Shown here in pieces: positions 43,250 through 53,078 of a stretch of DNA of 64,000 bases. Positions within the stretch are counted from its first letter, which is position 1. Each line of letters opens with the position of its first letter. The position numbers and the translations under genes are program-made. The notes beneath the pieces were generated by a model, which made no database searches, was not told the DNA's origin, and saw only the letters and a program-made list of their open reading frames with translations. The DNA comes from an uncultured Eggerthellaceae bacterium (GTDB taxonomy: Bacteria > Actinomycetota > Coriobacteriia > Coriobacteriales > Eggerthellaceae): contig CAJURO010000008.1 in assembly GCA_910588985.1 (NCBI GenBank), positions 15,020 through 79,019 of the forward strand, read 5' to 3'.

Positions 43250-43963
43250 TCAATCATCGGTAACGTTGCCTGACTGGTTCAAATCGATCGGTTCGCCTCC
43301 GAACGTCGGTGGTGCCTGCAACCACGTCTTCAGCAGGTCCTTCGAACGCGCAGGGATCTCGCGAATATCCCAGAAGAGCTGTTGGTCGAACGTATGGAAA
43401 TCAGAGGGAACGCCTTCGGCCTCAAGACCTAGTCCCAAAGCGTCAGAAAGCGCTCGATAAAGATGATAGGTCTGGGTGGAGACGATGACACGATCCGCGC
43501 CGAAGACATGCTTAGCGCGGTACATGCTCTCATAGGTTGAGAAGCCAGCGTGGTCGCAGAAGACATCATCAGCAGGAACGCCTTGCTCAACTGCGTAGCG
43601 CTTCATTGCCTGGACTTCATCGTAAGATGTGGTGCCATGGTCGCCGCTCATGATGATCTTGGGCGCAACCCCTGCTTTATAGAGCGCAATGCCGTTATCA
43701 AGGCGGTCTTTCAAAATGTCCGAAGGCGTGCCATCGGGATGCACAAGCGCTCCAAGCACAATGATGGCATCCGTATCTGCGTCCGCCGCCTCATCAACCG
43801 AGACGATGCGCTCCGATGCGGTTCCGATCACGATCGCATTCGTTATCCCAAAAAATGCAACGGCGACGAACAAGAGGCCAAGCAGAACGAAGAGCGTATT
43901 CCGAAGCCCTTTGTGCCTTTGCCAAAAGGGACGCTTCTTCGCTGTGTGTGCGCCTTTTCCCAT
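43250..43963 (-). CDS. SanA/YdcF-like (DUF218) membrane protein
   Basis: A 237-residue protein with an N-terminal transmembrane helix (~20-45) and a DUF218 domain: DAIIVLGALVHPDGTPSDIL, IIMSGDHGTTSYDEVQAMK, STYESMYRAKHVFG and VSTQTYHLYRA. SanA-type proteins are linked to envelope and vancomycin resistance in enterobacteria; biochemistry is unclear. The start is ATG 43963 by homology, without a clear ribosome site. It follows the ArsB-like gene by 43 bp and may share its transcript. Confidence 0.85.
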   Translation of the reverse strand: MGKGAHTAKKRPFWQRHKGLRNTLFVLLGLLFVAVAFFGITNAIVIGTASERIVSVDEAADADTDAIIVLGALVHPDGTPSDILKDRLDNGIALYKAGVAPKIIMSGDHGTTSYDEVQAMKRYAVEQGVPADDVFCDHAGFSTYESMYRAKHVFGADRVIVSTQTYHLYRALSDALGLGLEAEGVPSDFHTFDQQLFWDIREIPARSKDLLKTWLQAPPTFGGEPIDLNQSGNVTDD

Positions 43964-44006
43964 GCAGCCATGATAGCAAACGATGCCAGAAAGCACGTCA
44001 ACGCTC

Positions 44007-45209
44007 TCACAGACCGCAAAGACGACAGACCACGAACAACACGACCAGGAATCCAACGTTCAACACGGTGAACAGTCCGAGGAATCGCCTCGTTGATAAG
44101 CTTGGTTCACCACGCAGCGCAGGAAACACCCGCGTTATGCTCATGAAATGCTGCAAGGTGATGAGGCTTGCAAGCGATCCCACAAGCGTTCCAGCACCGC
44201 CGATATTGACGCCGACGAGCAGCGGCTGCCATGCATCCGTAAAGTGAGAGAGCAGAACGGCTGCAGGTACGTTGCTGATGACCTGACTCAATCCAGCAGA
44301 GGTCAAAAGCCCATTGACAGCCATAAGATTGGCAAGAAGATCGCTCAAAAATGGCATGCGTGCCATGTTCCCTGCAAATACGAAGAAGCAGACGAATGTG
44401 AACAACAGCGCATAATCCACTGATTTCAGTGCTCGCCTATCTGCATAGCAAAGGACCACAAGAACGATGGTCGCGCTTACCAGAACAGGCACGACACGAA
44501 ACACCGCCAAGACAGTCAAGAGCAAAAGAGCCGAATATACTGCGCATCGCCGCCGACCAAGAGGCAAACGAGAGACCGCATCCATACTCAAGAACTCTTC
44601 TCCACGGGCGTGCACAAGGAACCATGTGCATCCCACCACCAGCACAACGGATATGAAGAATGGCAGTGCCATTGCACGTAAGAACTCACCCAAACCAAGC
44701 GAGTAATACGAATACAGGTATAGGTTCTGAGGATTCCCGAACGGAAGGATCATCCCGCAGAGATTCGCAGCGAGCCCTTGCATAACGAACGTTGGAGCTA
44801 TGAGCCTTCCCCACCCTGCTCGCACCAGCGTCGTCGCCGATAAAGGAAGCATGGCTATGAGCGCTAAATCATTCGTGGCCACCATGGACAAGGCGCCTGT
44901 TGTCAAGACGAGCACCATAACGACCGCACGCGGAGTATCAAGATGCTCTATGGCCAGCCGCGCCAGACGATCGAATGCACCAAGATAGCGAAACGCATTC
45001 GCCACCGCCAGAACGCAGAAGAGGCACCCGACCGTATTCCAGTCAACATACTCAAGGTACATGCGATCAGGCGGCATGACGCACATCGTCGCCACCGCGC
45101 AAAGCGCAGCTATGACAAGAACAGCGTGCTCCCGCAGAAACGCAAATGCGCGCCGTGTTGCTATATGACTGTTGCGATTTCCTCCCATGATGATGCCATT
45201 ATGCAGCAT
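44007..45209 (-). CDS. ArsB/NhaD-superfamily permease
   Basis: Polytopic membrane protein of about 400 residues with ten or more hydrophobic helices. It shows ATNDLALIAMLPLSAT, GLAANLCGMILPFGNPQNLY and the second-half equivalent SNVPAAVLLSHFT; these inverted-repeat motifs are typical of the ion-transporter superfamily that includes ArsB, NhaD and SLC13. The substrate is unknown; no arsR or arsC is nearby. The start is uncertain (ATG 45209 or 45188). Confidence 0.8.
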   Translation of the reverse strand: MLHNGIIMGGNRNSHIATRRAFAFLREHAVLVIAALCAVATMCVMPPDRMYLEYVDWNTVGCLFCVLAVANAFRYLGAFDRLARLAIEHLDTPRAVVMVLVLTTGALSMVATNDLALIAMLPLSATTLVRAGWGRLIAPTFVMQGLAANLCGMILPFGNPQNLYLYSYYSLGLGEFLRAMALPFFISVVLVVGCTWFLVHARGEEFLSMDAVSRLPLGRRRCAVYSALLLLTVLAVFRVVPVLVSATIVLVVLCYADRRALKSVDYALLFTFVCFFVFAGNMARMPFLSDLLANLMAVNGLLTSAGLSQVISNVPAAVLLSHFTDAWQPLLVGVNIGGAGTLVGSLASLITLQHFMSITRVFPALRGEPSLSTRRFLGLFTVLNVGFLVVLFVVCRLCGL

Positions 45210-45276
45210 CGCGCTTTCTCACAGAGACAAGAATGATGACGCACCTTTGTCATGAGAAGCGCCCCTTGATCACATG

Positions 45277-45894
45277 CTATCCGAACAGCTTGAAGATCAG
45301 CATTCCCACCACAGCGCCTATAGCTGCAGCGAATGCAAATTTGATGAAGGTGGTGGCAACGGGGTGGCTTCTCGAGAACACGAGAGAATCTCGTGTGATG
45401 CTCGAGCCCACCTTCCCATTCATGAAGGCTTGCACCTCGCGATAGGACACGATGTCATTGCGCATCTTGATGCGCTCGACCGCGATCGCCGCGGTCAATG
45501 CAACGATGTAGAGCGGAAGGAACACCCCGACGCCTGCAATGTTCCCCTTTGAAAGATGGCCGATACCCGAAGGATCGCGCCATGCGAAGGATAGTGCCGT
45601 AAGGAACACGATGGCAAGCACCAGAGCACCGACCATGAGCCATGCGAGCCAGGTCATCTTCACAGAATCCCGCTCCATCTCTCGACGCATGAGGACAGCA
45701 TCGCCTTGTATCAACTCATCTGCGGGAATGTCGAACACATCTCCAAGCAGCACAAGGCTTTGCACGTCAGGAAGATTCTTGCCTGTCTCCCAATTTGATA
45801 TCGTCTGGCGCGAAACGAATATGATCTTAGCCAGCTCATCTTGAGAGAGGCCGCATTCGATGCGGTGCTGGCGTATCTGATTCGCAAGCTCCAT
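45277..45894 (-). CDS. Xre-type regulator with membrane helices
   Basis: A 205-residue protein. An N-terminal Xre HTH (~3-58, GLSQDELAKIIFVSRQTISNWETGK) is joined to three hydrophobic helices (~80-105, 115-140, 180-203). Fusions of this kind occur in membrane-tethered regulators of envelope or toxin functions. The start is ATG 45894; an in-frame TTG 18 bases upstream is an alternative. It follows the 57-residue gene by 10 bp, so the two are coupled. Confidence 0.85.
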   Translation of the reverse strand: MELANQIRQHRIECGLSQDELAKIIFVSRQTISNWETGKNLPDVQSLVLLGDVFDIPADELIQGDAVLMRREMERDSVKMTWLAWLMVGALVLAIVFLTALSFAWRDPSGIGHLSKGNIAGVGVFLPLYIVALTAAIAVERIKMRNDIVSYREVQAFMNGKVGSSITRDSLVFSRSHPVATTFIKFAFAAAIGAVVGMLIFKLFG

Positions 45895-45904
45895 AGAGAT
45901 GACC

Positions 45905-46078
45905 CTATTCAATGGTCCCAGATGCGTTCGAGCTCATATCGTGCTCCTTTATGAGCGCATCGATGCTCTTCAGTCGCGATTCCATCTTGCTCGCATACAA
46001 GGTCAAAGCAACAGACAGGAGAACCACTGCTATCGCCAAGAGCAACATGAGCACGAGCATCGCATGTTCAGAGATCAT
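45905..46078 (-). CDS. Small single-span membrane protein upstream of the Xre gene
   Basis: A predicted 57-residue protein. The N-terminal half is one hydrophobic helix (MLVLMLLLAIAVVLLSVALT) followed by a charged tail (KMESRLKSIDALIKEHDMSS). AAGGAA lies about 6 bases before ATG 46078, so translation is likely. It ends 10 bp before the Xre regulator start. A role as partner or sensor of the membrane-bound regulator is inferred; no family recognised. Confidence 0.7.
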   Translation of the reverse strand: MISEHAMLVLMLLLAIAVVLLSVALTLYASKMESRLKSIDALIKEHDMSSNASGTIE

Positions 46079-46340
46079 ACTTGTTCCTTCCTCTCGGCCA
46101 TACGAAACGAAAGAATCCTAGCATCGAAGCACGACCAAGGTTGCATATCTCGGAGAAAAACGCTTAACAAAAGTTTTTGACATCAGCTCTGAGCTGGGAA
46201 CATATGCGTATACCCGCTCGATATGCGTCAAAGTGCAATGTAAGGATCATTGACGCCGATCATCTGCGTGAGATCAAGTTTAGTACACTGAGCATGACCT
46301 TGCTGCAAAGGACAAGACCAAACGAACCTAAGGAGCTCCC

Positions 46341-46817
46341 ATGTCGCTTGAGCGAGCAAGAGCCTATCTTGCCAACTATGGCCGCGATAAGGATGTGATG
46401 GAATTTGACACGTCAAGCGCCACGGTGGAACTTGCCGCGCAGGCAGTAGGCTGCGAACCCGCGCACATTGCCAAGACGCTCTCCTTTTCCGTCGGCGATC
46501 GCGTCGCACTCATCGTATGCGCAGGAGATGCTCGCATCTCCAATCCAAGATTCAAAGAGCACTTTGGATGCAAAGCGAAGATGCTAAAGGCAGAGGATGC
46601 AGAAGCGCGTATAGGACACGCCGTCGGCGGTGTATGTCCCTTCGGAGTGACCGAGGAATGCGACGTATACCTCGATGAGTCGCTGCGCCGCTTCGAGATC
46701 GTCTATCCCGCCTGCGGAAGCTCCAACAGCGCCATAGCCCTTACGCCAGATGAACTCGAAGGGATCCTTCCGAAGAGCACCTGGGTAGATGTCTGCAAGC
46801 TCCCCGAAGAGGGATGA
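46341..46817 (+). CDS. YbaK/EbsC aminoacyl-tRNA deacylase-like protein
   Basis: A 158-residue protein of the YbaK/ProX family, which hydrolyses mischarged tRNAs such as Cys-tRNA(Pro). It shows ELAAQAVGCEPAHIAKTLSF, the conserved Lys in that motif, GGVCPFGV, and YPACGSSNSAIALTPDEL. It stands alone; the 262-bp upstream gap (46079-46340) contains no clear gene. CTAAGGAG precedes ATG 46341. Confidence 0.92.
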   Translation: MSLERARAYLANYGRDKDVMEFDTSSATVELAAQAVGCEPAHIAKTLSFSVGDRVALIVCAGDARISNPRFKEHFGCKAKMLKAEDAEARIGHAVGGVCPFGVTEECDVYLDESLRRFEIVYPACGSSNSAIALTPDELEGILPKSTWVDVCKLPEEG

Positions 46818-46833
46818 CCCCCTCTTGGCTGCA

Positions 46834-47913
46834 TCACGACTCGATCGCCTTGAGGATCACGCTCCTGATAACGTTAACGTGAACATCTGAATCGTTCAGG
46901 CATGGTATATAACGAAAGGTCCCATCTGCGACCTCGGCTGCATTCGCTTCCTCTCTGCCTTTCTTGTCTTTCGCATCCCTCATCGCCTTCGCATCCTGCC
47001 ACTTCTCGCACAACTCGCATTGGATGTCGAAAAGGGTCTCAAGGCAATCAACGGAGAAGTTGGGCGCAATCACAAAGAGGCGCTTCGCATCGGAAAGCTC
47101 CTGGAGGACAGGAGCGGTGAAAGGGCCCAGCCACTTGCGGCTTTTGTCAAATCGGCATTGGTATCCTATGCGCCACTCGCCTTCGCGAATGCTAAGCTTT
47201 CTTGCCACATTTTGCGCTGTGCGCTGCGTTTGCTCACCATAGGTGTCTCCAGCGCGTATGTCGGCTACGGGGATGGAATGGAATGCGAAGAGAAGTCGGT
47301 CTCCTTCGCGGGTACCAAAATCGGAAGCTCTCACAGAAGCGGCTATTGCGTCAATGTACGCATCTTCATCACAGTAGCTTTCCACGAAGCGCAGCTTGTC
47401 ATTCCACGCAAGCCCAGTGAGCGCCTCATCGACCTTTCGCCTTACCGCACTGGTAGTCGAGAACGCGCTCTGCGGATACAGGGGAACTACGATGACCTGG
47501 TCGCAACCAAGCTCCTTGCATTCACCGAGCGCGTCCTTCAGAGAGGGAGACGAGTAGCTTGAAGCGTGCAGGACGCAGGCTACGCCATGACCCTGGAGCG
47601 ATTCGCCGAGCTTCTTGGCAAGCGAGGCCATATGCACATCGAGAGGCGAACCCTCTTCCGTCCAAATGCTTGCATACTTTGCTGCCGAGACAGGTGCCCG
47701 CTTAGGGATGATGAAATGGTCCAGCACGAAGCTCCACACATGCGGATTCATCGGACATATGAGCGGATCGGAGAGGAAAAGGCGAAGATAGCGAGCCACC
47801 GCTTCGCTCGTTGGCGCTTCGGGGCTGCCTGTATTCGCTATGACTATGCCGACCTTGCTGATGATGCGTCCCTTCGATGGCGAATCGCGATGCTCTCTGA
47901 GTCTATCATTCAC
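46834..47913 (-). CDS. hemH: Ferrochelatase
   Basis: Inserts iron into protoporphyrin or coproporphyrin. The protein (359 residues from the GTG at 47913) shows VGIVIANTGSPEAPTSEAV, the VVPLYPQSAFSTTSA segment, FAFHSIPVADI with the catalytic His, and the PNFSVDCLETL motif with the conserved Glu. The GTG overlaps the MFS stop by 4 bp (GTGA), indicating coupling. No clear ribosome site is visible and a start further in is possible. No other haem gene lies in the window. Confidence 0.88.
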   Translation of the reverse strand: MNDRLREHRDSPSKGRIISKVGIVIANTGSPEAPTSEAVARYLRLFLSDPLICPMNPHVWSFVLDHFIIPKRAPVSAAKYASIWTEEGSPLDVHMASLAKKLGESLQGHGVACVLHASSYSSPSLKDALGECKELGCDQVIVVPLYPQSAFSTTSAVRRKVDEALTGLAWNDKLRFVESYCDEDAYIDAIAASVRASDFGTREGDRLLFAFHSIPVADIRAGDTYGEQTQRTAQNVARKLSIREGEWRIGYQCRFDKSRKWLGPFTAPVLQELSDAKRLFVIAPNFSVDCLETLFDIQCELCEKWQDAKAMRDAKDKKGREEANAAEVADGTFRYIPCLNDSDVHVNVIRSVILKAIES

Positions 47914-49121
47914 CCTTGCTTGCGATGCCCCTTCTTCAGATTCCAGCGCAGGACGACCACTAAGGCCGCAGCCGCTGGCACCAGCATGGCTACCCACATG
48001 ACCGAATAGGCCTCAGGCTGGCTTCCAAGAAGCAGCCCTACCCTCTCCACGATAGCTCCCCCGATCATGGGGCCTATGAGCATCCCTAGATCAAGCCCCG
48101 TAAAGGCAGTATTGCTGGCAGCACCGCGCCGTGATGGGGGCACCGAGGCCAGCGCTTCGGATTGTAGCAACGGCCCGCAGCAGCCAAATCCCGCTGACCC
48201 AAGGAGAGCAGCAACTATGAAAAGAGGCAGCCTATCCGCACAGGCAAGCGCCAGATAGGATGCAGCGAAGAAGGATATCCCGACGATGAGCATGCGCGGC
48301 GCACCGAACCTATCAGCAAGGCTCCCGAAGAGAGGCCGCGTGCCCAACAAGCACACGGCATACACGATGAAGAAGATGCCCATCTGGTCGACGCCCACAG
48401 AGTATCCATACAGCACAACATATGCACCCATGCATGAGAACGACGTGGCAAGCAACATGAGCGCCACTCCCTTCCCGACTGCCTCAGGCGCGAACATGCG
48501 GTCAAGCTTCAATTCGTAACGCAGCCGCTCACGATAAGGCTCCTTTATCAGCGCAACGCCGCAGATGGCCACGAGAAGGCATGCGGCCGCCAGGAAATAA
48601 GATGCCGAGAAGCCGATGGCATCCACGAGATACAGCCCAGCGGCAGGCCCGATGACCTGCGCGAACGACTGGGCCAGCGCATAGATGCTCACGCCGCTCG
48701 CGAACTTCGATTCTGGCAGGAACTCTGATACGAGCGACATGGCAAGAGGGCCGCTGCACCCTATTCCCACCCCGTGGACCAACCTGACTGCCACCAACCC
48801 CTCAAGGGTTCCCACGATGCCATAGAGAAACATGCAGGCGCAGATGACCAGCTGAGAGGCTATGAGCAAGCGTTTGCGAGAGAAGCTGTCAAACGCCGGT
48901 CCCGCGAAAGGCCTGGCAAGGAGCGCTGTGATGGAAAAGGAGCTCACGACGATGCCCACCATGGAGGGCGTTGCCCCGAGAGCATCGGCATACACCGGAA
49001 GCGTGGTATTGGTCATGAATGCCGCCATGGATTGAAAGAGGTTGACCACCATGAGCGCAAGGTAGGGAAAGCTCCAGATGCTCTCTTTTCGCTCGCTCAA
49101 TGATTCCCTCCGTTCCAACAT
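47910..49121 (-). CDS. MFS exporter
   Basis: Major facilitator protein of about 403 residues with 12 hydrophobic helices and family marks (ITALLARPFAGPAFDSFSRKR; GTRPLFGSLADRFGAPR). The type is DHA1-like efflux. It is coupled to hemH through GTGA overlap, so porphyrin or metal-chelate export is conceivable but unproven. ATG 49121 is used here; a TTG at 49100 with GGAGGG upstream is a strong alternative start. Confidence 0.85.
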   Translation of the reverse strand: MLERRESLSERKESIWSFPYLALMVVNLFQSMAAFMTNTTLPVYADALGATPSMVGIVVSSFSITALLARPFAGPAFDSFSRKRLLIASQLVICACMFLYGIVGTLEGLVAVRLVHGVGIGCSGPLAMSLVSEFLPESKFASGVSIYALAQSFAQVIGPAAGLYLVDAIGFSASYFLAAACLLVAICGVALIKEPYRERLRYELKLDRMFAPEAVGKGVALMLLATSFSCMGAYVVLYGYSVGVDQMGIFFIVYAVCLLGTRPLFGSLADRFGAPRMLIVGISFFAASYLALACADRLPLFIVAALLGSAGFGCCGPLLQSEALASVPPSRRGAASNTAFTGLDLGMLIGPMIGGAIVERVGLLLGSQPEAYSVMWVAMLVPAAAALVVVLRWNLKKGHRKQG

Positions 49122-49200
49122 GCCTCTACTATAGAGGATGACAAGGGGAAGCTCCCAAGCGATCAGGAATATCGCAAGGACGCAAGATGAATCGGATGCG

Positions 49201-50610
49201 TCACCCCTTTAGATTGATCGGAAAATGAACGGTGAACACAGACCCCTGCCCAACAACGCTCTCGACCGTTATCGAGGCATCATGGAACGCAGCAGCGTGC
49301 TTTGCTATCGCAAGCCCAAGCCCCGTGCCTCCGCTTTCCTTCGAGCGGCTCTTATCGACACGGTAGAATCGCTCGAATATCTTCTCTTGCTCCTCCGACG
49401 GGATGCCACAGCCACTGTCCTTGACCTTGATATAGGCCTCAGGAGTGTTATCGGAAGTCGCAACCGCCAAGTTCTTACCCACGGACACAACAACTTCGCT
49501 CTTCGCCTCGCTGTATTTCACAGCATTGCTCACGAGGTTGGACACAAGCTGATCGAGAAGGCCCCTATTCGCCTTCACCGTGACTGTAGAACCCAAGCAC
49601 CTTATACGCACGGAGCGCTTAGCGCTGAGCGGGTCGAAGCGGTTCACCACATCATGGACGAAGGACAGCAGCTCGACCTCCTCTCTTCCAGCATTCTTAA
49701 GGACTGGATCGTCAATGCGCGAGAGAACGAGCACGTCATTGATAAGAGCGGTCATGTCCTCAGATTCAGACAGGATGATGCCCGCGAACCTCCTTTTGTC
49801 TTCTTCGGGAACCTCTTCTTGGGAGAGCAGCTCGGCATACCCGCTTATGACTTGAAGCGGCGTCTTAAGCTCGTGGGAGACATTGGCAGAGAACTCCCTT
49901 CGCAAGTTCTCGGCACGAGCAAGCTCTTTGTTTTGGTCCTTGAGCTGTTGCTGCTGGACCTCGATCCTCTCAAGGAGCGGCTGCATCTCATCGTAGGCCG
50001 CATTATCGAGAGGATTGGCGATATCGATGCTGTTGAGAGGGGTCAAGACCCATCGGGTGAGGATTCGTGAGGCTGCTATGGCAAGCAGGATCGCACCGAG
50101 CAGTGCGACCCCCAGTGCTGGGGCGGTGATCTCGAATACAGCGAAGAAGGAGGCCCGCTGCTCAGCCAGGCGCAATACATTGCCAGATGACAAGAGCACA
50201 GCCGAGTAAACAGTATCCTGCCCAAGCGTAGAGGAATAGCGCGTTATCGAACTGGTCCCCTTCTCTTCTGCCTCTTTGACCTCAGGTCGATCAGCATGAT
50301 TCTCTCCTTGGAAGCCATCGCTATCGAAGACGACGTTCCCTTCCCTGTCGATGAGCGTGTATCGCAGATCATCGCTGAACTGCTGCTCGAGGATCCGAAT
50401 AGCATCTTGCGCGTCCTGTCCATCGAGGATGCGAGCTGCCTGCTCGGTTATGCCCGCAAGAGCCTGCTCTTCACCCTTCTCGTACACAAAGTAATGGAAT
50501 GCAGAGAACACGCATGAAAAGCAGAGCAAGATCACGATCGTGTATACGAAGATGGATCGCAGAAGCGCAGATGAGAGGCTCTTCCTGTCTTTTCTCAAGG
50601 AGCCACTCAC
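49201..50610 (-). CDS. phoR: PhoR-like sensor histidine kinase
   Basis: Membrane-bound kinase of 469 residues. Two transmembrane helices (~20-45 and ~165-190) enclose an extracellular sensor of about 120 residues. A cytoplasmic linker, H-box VSHELKTPLQVISGYAELL, N-box LVSNAVKYSEA, and G boxes DSGCGIPSEEQEK and GGTGLGLAIAKH follow. The GTG start overlaps the phoB stop (GTGA). With the adjacent pst genes, phosphate sensing is the likely signal. Confidence 0.92.
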   Translation of the reverse strand: MSGSLRKDRKSLSSALLRSIFVYTIVILLCFSCVFSAFHYFVYEKGEEQALAGITEQAARILDGQDAQDAIRILEQQFSDDLRYTLIDREGNVVFDSDGFQGENHADRPEVKEAEEKGTSSITRYSSTLGQDTVYSAVLLSSGNVLRLAEQRASFFAVFEITAPALGVALLGAILLAIAASRILTRWVLTPLNSIDIANPLDNAAYDEMQPLLERIEVQQQQLKDQNKELARAENLRREFSANVSHELKTPLQVISGYAELLSQEEVPEEDKRRFAGIILSESEDMTALINDVLVLSRIDDPVLKNAGREEVELLSFVHDVVNRFDPLSAKRSVRIRCLGSTVTVKANRGLLDQLVSNLVSNAVKYSEAKSEVVVSVGKNLAVATSDNTPEAYIKVKDSGCGIPSEEQEKIFERFYRVDKSRSKESGGTGLGLAIAKHAAAFHDASITVESVVGQGSVFTVHFPINLKG

Positions 50611-51293
50611 GATCGCAAGATGTAGCCAACGCCGCGAACCGTCTGGATCATGGAGGCAGCCTCGGGCAATGCGCTTGCCAGCTTCTGCCTCAGAGTCTGA
50701 ACGTGGGCATCAACGGTTCTCGTATTCCCAGCGAAATCCCACCCCCATACGCTCTCTAACAACGTAGCGCGGCTAAGCACATGACCGCTGTTGCTCATGA
50801 GCATGTGAAGAAGGTCGAACTCCTTGAGTGTCAAAGAGACGGGGCGACCATCTACGATCACCGCTCTCGCCTCTGCATCCAGCGTGATCTCACCGCACCT
50901 GCATTTGCCGCTCACCGCTATAGCAGGCGCTTCAGCACGACGCAGGAGGGCCCGCACGCGCGAGACCAGCTCCATCAGCCCGAATGGTTTGGCCAGATAG
51001 TCGTCTGCGCCCATATCGAGCCCAGACGCCTTGTCCACCTCAGATCCCTTTGCTGTGAGCATCATCACAGGAAGGCGTCGTGTTGCAGGATCGAGCCTCA
51101 GCTCGGACAGGATCTCCAAGCCGTCCTTATCGGGCAGCATGATATCAAGGAGCACCAGGGATGGAAGTTCTTTTGCACACGCATCTTCGAAATCTTTGGC
51201 GCAAGAGAACGAGACAACCTCGAACCCTGCTTGCTTGAGAGCATAGGTTGCGAGATCGCGTATGTTCTTGTCATCCTCAACGTAGTAGATCAT
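50607..51293 (-). CDS. phoB: PhoB-like response regulator
   Basis: OmpR-type regulator of 228 residues. The receiver domain (~1-118) has acidic residues EDD (6-8), phosphoacceptor Asp in LVLLDIMLPD, and the Thr/Lys pair (LTAK; LAKPFG). The C-terminal winged helix has LTLKEFDLLHMLMSN and RTVDAHVQTLRQKL. It lies 132 bp downstream of pstB and directly before phoR. Confidence 0.94.
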   Translation of the reverse strand: MIYYVEDDKNIRDLATYALKQAGFEVVSFSCAKDFEDACAKELPSLVLLDIMLPDKDGLEILSELRLDPATRRLPVMMLTAKGSEVDKASGLDMGADDYLAKPFGLMELVSRVRALLRRAEAPAIAVSGKCRCGEITLDAEARAVIVDGRPVSLTLKEFDLLHMLMSNSGHVLSRATLLESVWGWDFAGNTRTVDAHVQTLRQKLASALPEAASMIQTVRGVGYILRS

Positions 51294-51425
51294 GCCCCAA
51301 TTCTAGACTTTGAAGAAGATGAGCGCATCTTCGCAAATGTCAAAATCACGTAAAGGATATTGGAACGGATGCTGGCTAGGAGAAGATCGCGGTATCTCCC
51401 ATGCATCTTCGCCTTGATTCCAGCG

Positions 51426-52247
51426 TCAGCCGAAACGCCCCTCAACATAGTCTGCTGTGCGACTGTCGTTCGGATGGGTGAACAAAGCATCTGTCTCTCC
51501 CGCTTCCACCATCTCTCCCAGGAGGAAGAATGCCGTCTTGGTCGACACGCGAATCGCCTGGAGCATGTTATGGGTGACCATGATCACGGTGTACTTGGAT
51601 GCAAGCTCTCCGATCAGCTCTTCGATCTTTGCGGTGGAGATGGGGTCGAGAGCGCTCGTTGATTCATCGAGCAAGAGCACTTCGGGTTGCACCGCAAGTG
51701 CTCGCGCGATGCAAAGCCGCTGCTGCTGGCCACCAGAAAGACCAAGCGCGCTCTTCTTGAGGCGGTCCTTCACTTCGTCCCACATGGCCGCGTCCCGCAA
51801 CGACTGCTCCACGATCATGTCCAGGTCTTCCCTCCCCTTCACGCCATGGGTCCTCGGACCGAAAGCCACGTTATCGTAGATGCTCATAGGAAAGGGGTTG
51901 GGTTGCTGGAACACCATCCCGACACGGCGGCGAAGATCGTTGACCTCGATATCCTCGTAGGCGTCGATGCCATCGAGCTTCACCACACCATCCACTTTGC
52001 ACCCATCGATCAAGTCGTTCATGCGGTTCAAGGTCTTCAAGAGAGTCGACTTGCCGCATCCTGAAGGGCCGATGAGAGCTGTCACCTCATTGATCGGGAA
52101 GTCTAAGGACACGTTCTTCAGCGCGTGGAAGCTCCCATAATGGAGATCGAGCTCCTTCACCTCCATCTTCGATACGCTCTTCGATCCATGCGTCTCGATC
52201 GCATCTTCAGTCAAGCGCGGAAGAAGAGCGCTGCTTGATATTGCCAT
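51426..52247 (-). CDS. pstB: Phosphate ABC importer ATPase
   Basis: ATP-binding subunit of the high-affinity phosphate importer, 273 residues. Walker A GPSGCGKST, FQQPNPFPMSIYDNVAFGPR (PstB-specific), LSGGQQQRLCIARAL and LLLDESTSALDP are all present. AAAGGGAA precedes ATG 52247. It directly adjoins pstA. Confidence 0.97.
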   Translation of the reverse strand: MAISSSALLPRLTEDAIETHGSKSVSKMEVKELDLHYGSFHALKNVSLDFPINEVTALIGPSGCGKSTLLKTLNRMNDLIDGCKVDGVVKLDGIDAYEDIEVNDLRRRVGMVFQQPNPFPMSIYDNVAFGPRTHGVKGREDLDMIVEQSLRDAAMWDEVKDRLKKSALGLSGGQQQRLCIARALAVQPEVLLLDESTSALDPISTAKIEELIGELASKYTVIMVTHNMLQAIRVSTKTAFFLLGEMVEAGETDALFTHPNDSRTADYVEGRFG

Positions 52248-53078
52248 TTATATTCCCTTTCTCAGTCTTTTCACGACGAAATTGGTGGCCGCGTTCAGCA
52301 CTATGACAAGCACAAGGAGCACCACGGCGGTCGCATAGGTCTCATTCATGTGAAGCCCCTCGTTTGCGAGCACGTACATATGCACCGCAAGGGTACGGCA
52401 TGAATCGAAGACCGCAAGGATGCCTTGACTCGCAAAATCAGGTATCTGCGCCACGGTGCCTGCTGTGAAGAGCAGTGCTGCAACTTCACCAACACAGCGC
52501 CCTAAAGCAAGCAGGATGCCCCCGAGGATCCCTGGAAGCGCGCTTGGAAGCACGCATCGGAATATCGTTCTCACGTGACCTGCCCCAAGGGCAAAACCAC
52601 CTTGCTTATATGAAGCGGGAACGGCTAAGAGAGCCTCTTCTGTGGTACGGATGATCACAGGCAGCACCATGATGGCCAACGTGCAAGCACCAGCCATGAG
52701 TGAAAGCCCCCAGCCAAGCATGGTCGTGAAGAAGAGAAGGCCGAACAAGCCGTAGATTATCGAAGGGATTCCCTGAAGGGTCTCGGTGGTCATGCGCACG
52801 ATGCGAACGAATCGGCTCGACGAGCTCACATACTCAACAAGATAGATCGCTGCGCTCACACCTACTGGCACAGAGAACAAAAGAGCAAGGAGTGCCATAA
52901 GGAGCGTGTTGACGAGCGCAGGCATGAGCGACACGTTCTCAGAAGTATATTCCCACTCGAACAAACTCGGAGTGAGATAGGGCACACCGTTGATCAAGAT
53001 ATAGAAAACGATGCCAGCAAGTATGAACGTCGTTACCGCGGCACCAGCGTATACCAAAAGACGGAGCAGCCTTGCCAT
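52248..53078 (-). CDS. pstA: Phosphate ABC importer permease PstA
   Basis: Inner-membrane permease of 276 residues with about six hydrophobic segments and the EAA-type loop LAVPASYKQGGFALGAGHVRT. The start ATG 53078 overlaps the pstC stop by one base (TGATG), with GAGGTGAG upstream, indicating coupling. Confidence 0.95.
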   Translation of the reverse strand: MARLLRLLVYAGAAVTTFILAGIVFYILINGVPYLTPSLFEWEYTSENVSLMPALVNTLLMALLALLFSVPVGVSAAIYLVEYVSSSSRFVRIVRMTTETLQGIPSIIYGLFGLLFFTTMLGWGLSLMAGACTLAIMVLPVIIRTTEEALLAVPASYKQGGFALGAGHVRTIFRCVLPSALPGILGGILLALGRCVGEVAALLFTAGTVAQIPDFASQGILAVFDSCRTLAVHMYVLANEGLHMNETYATAVVLLVLVIVLNAATNFVVKRLRKGI

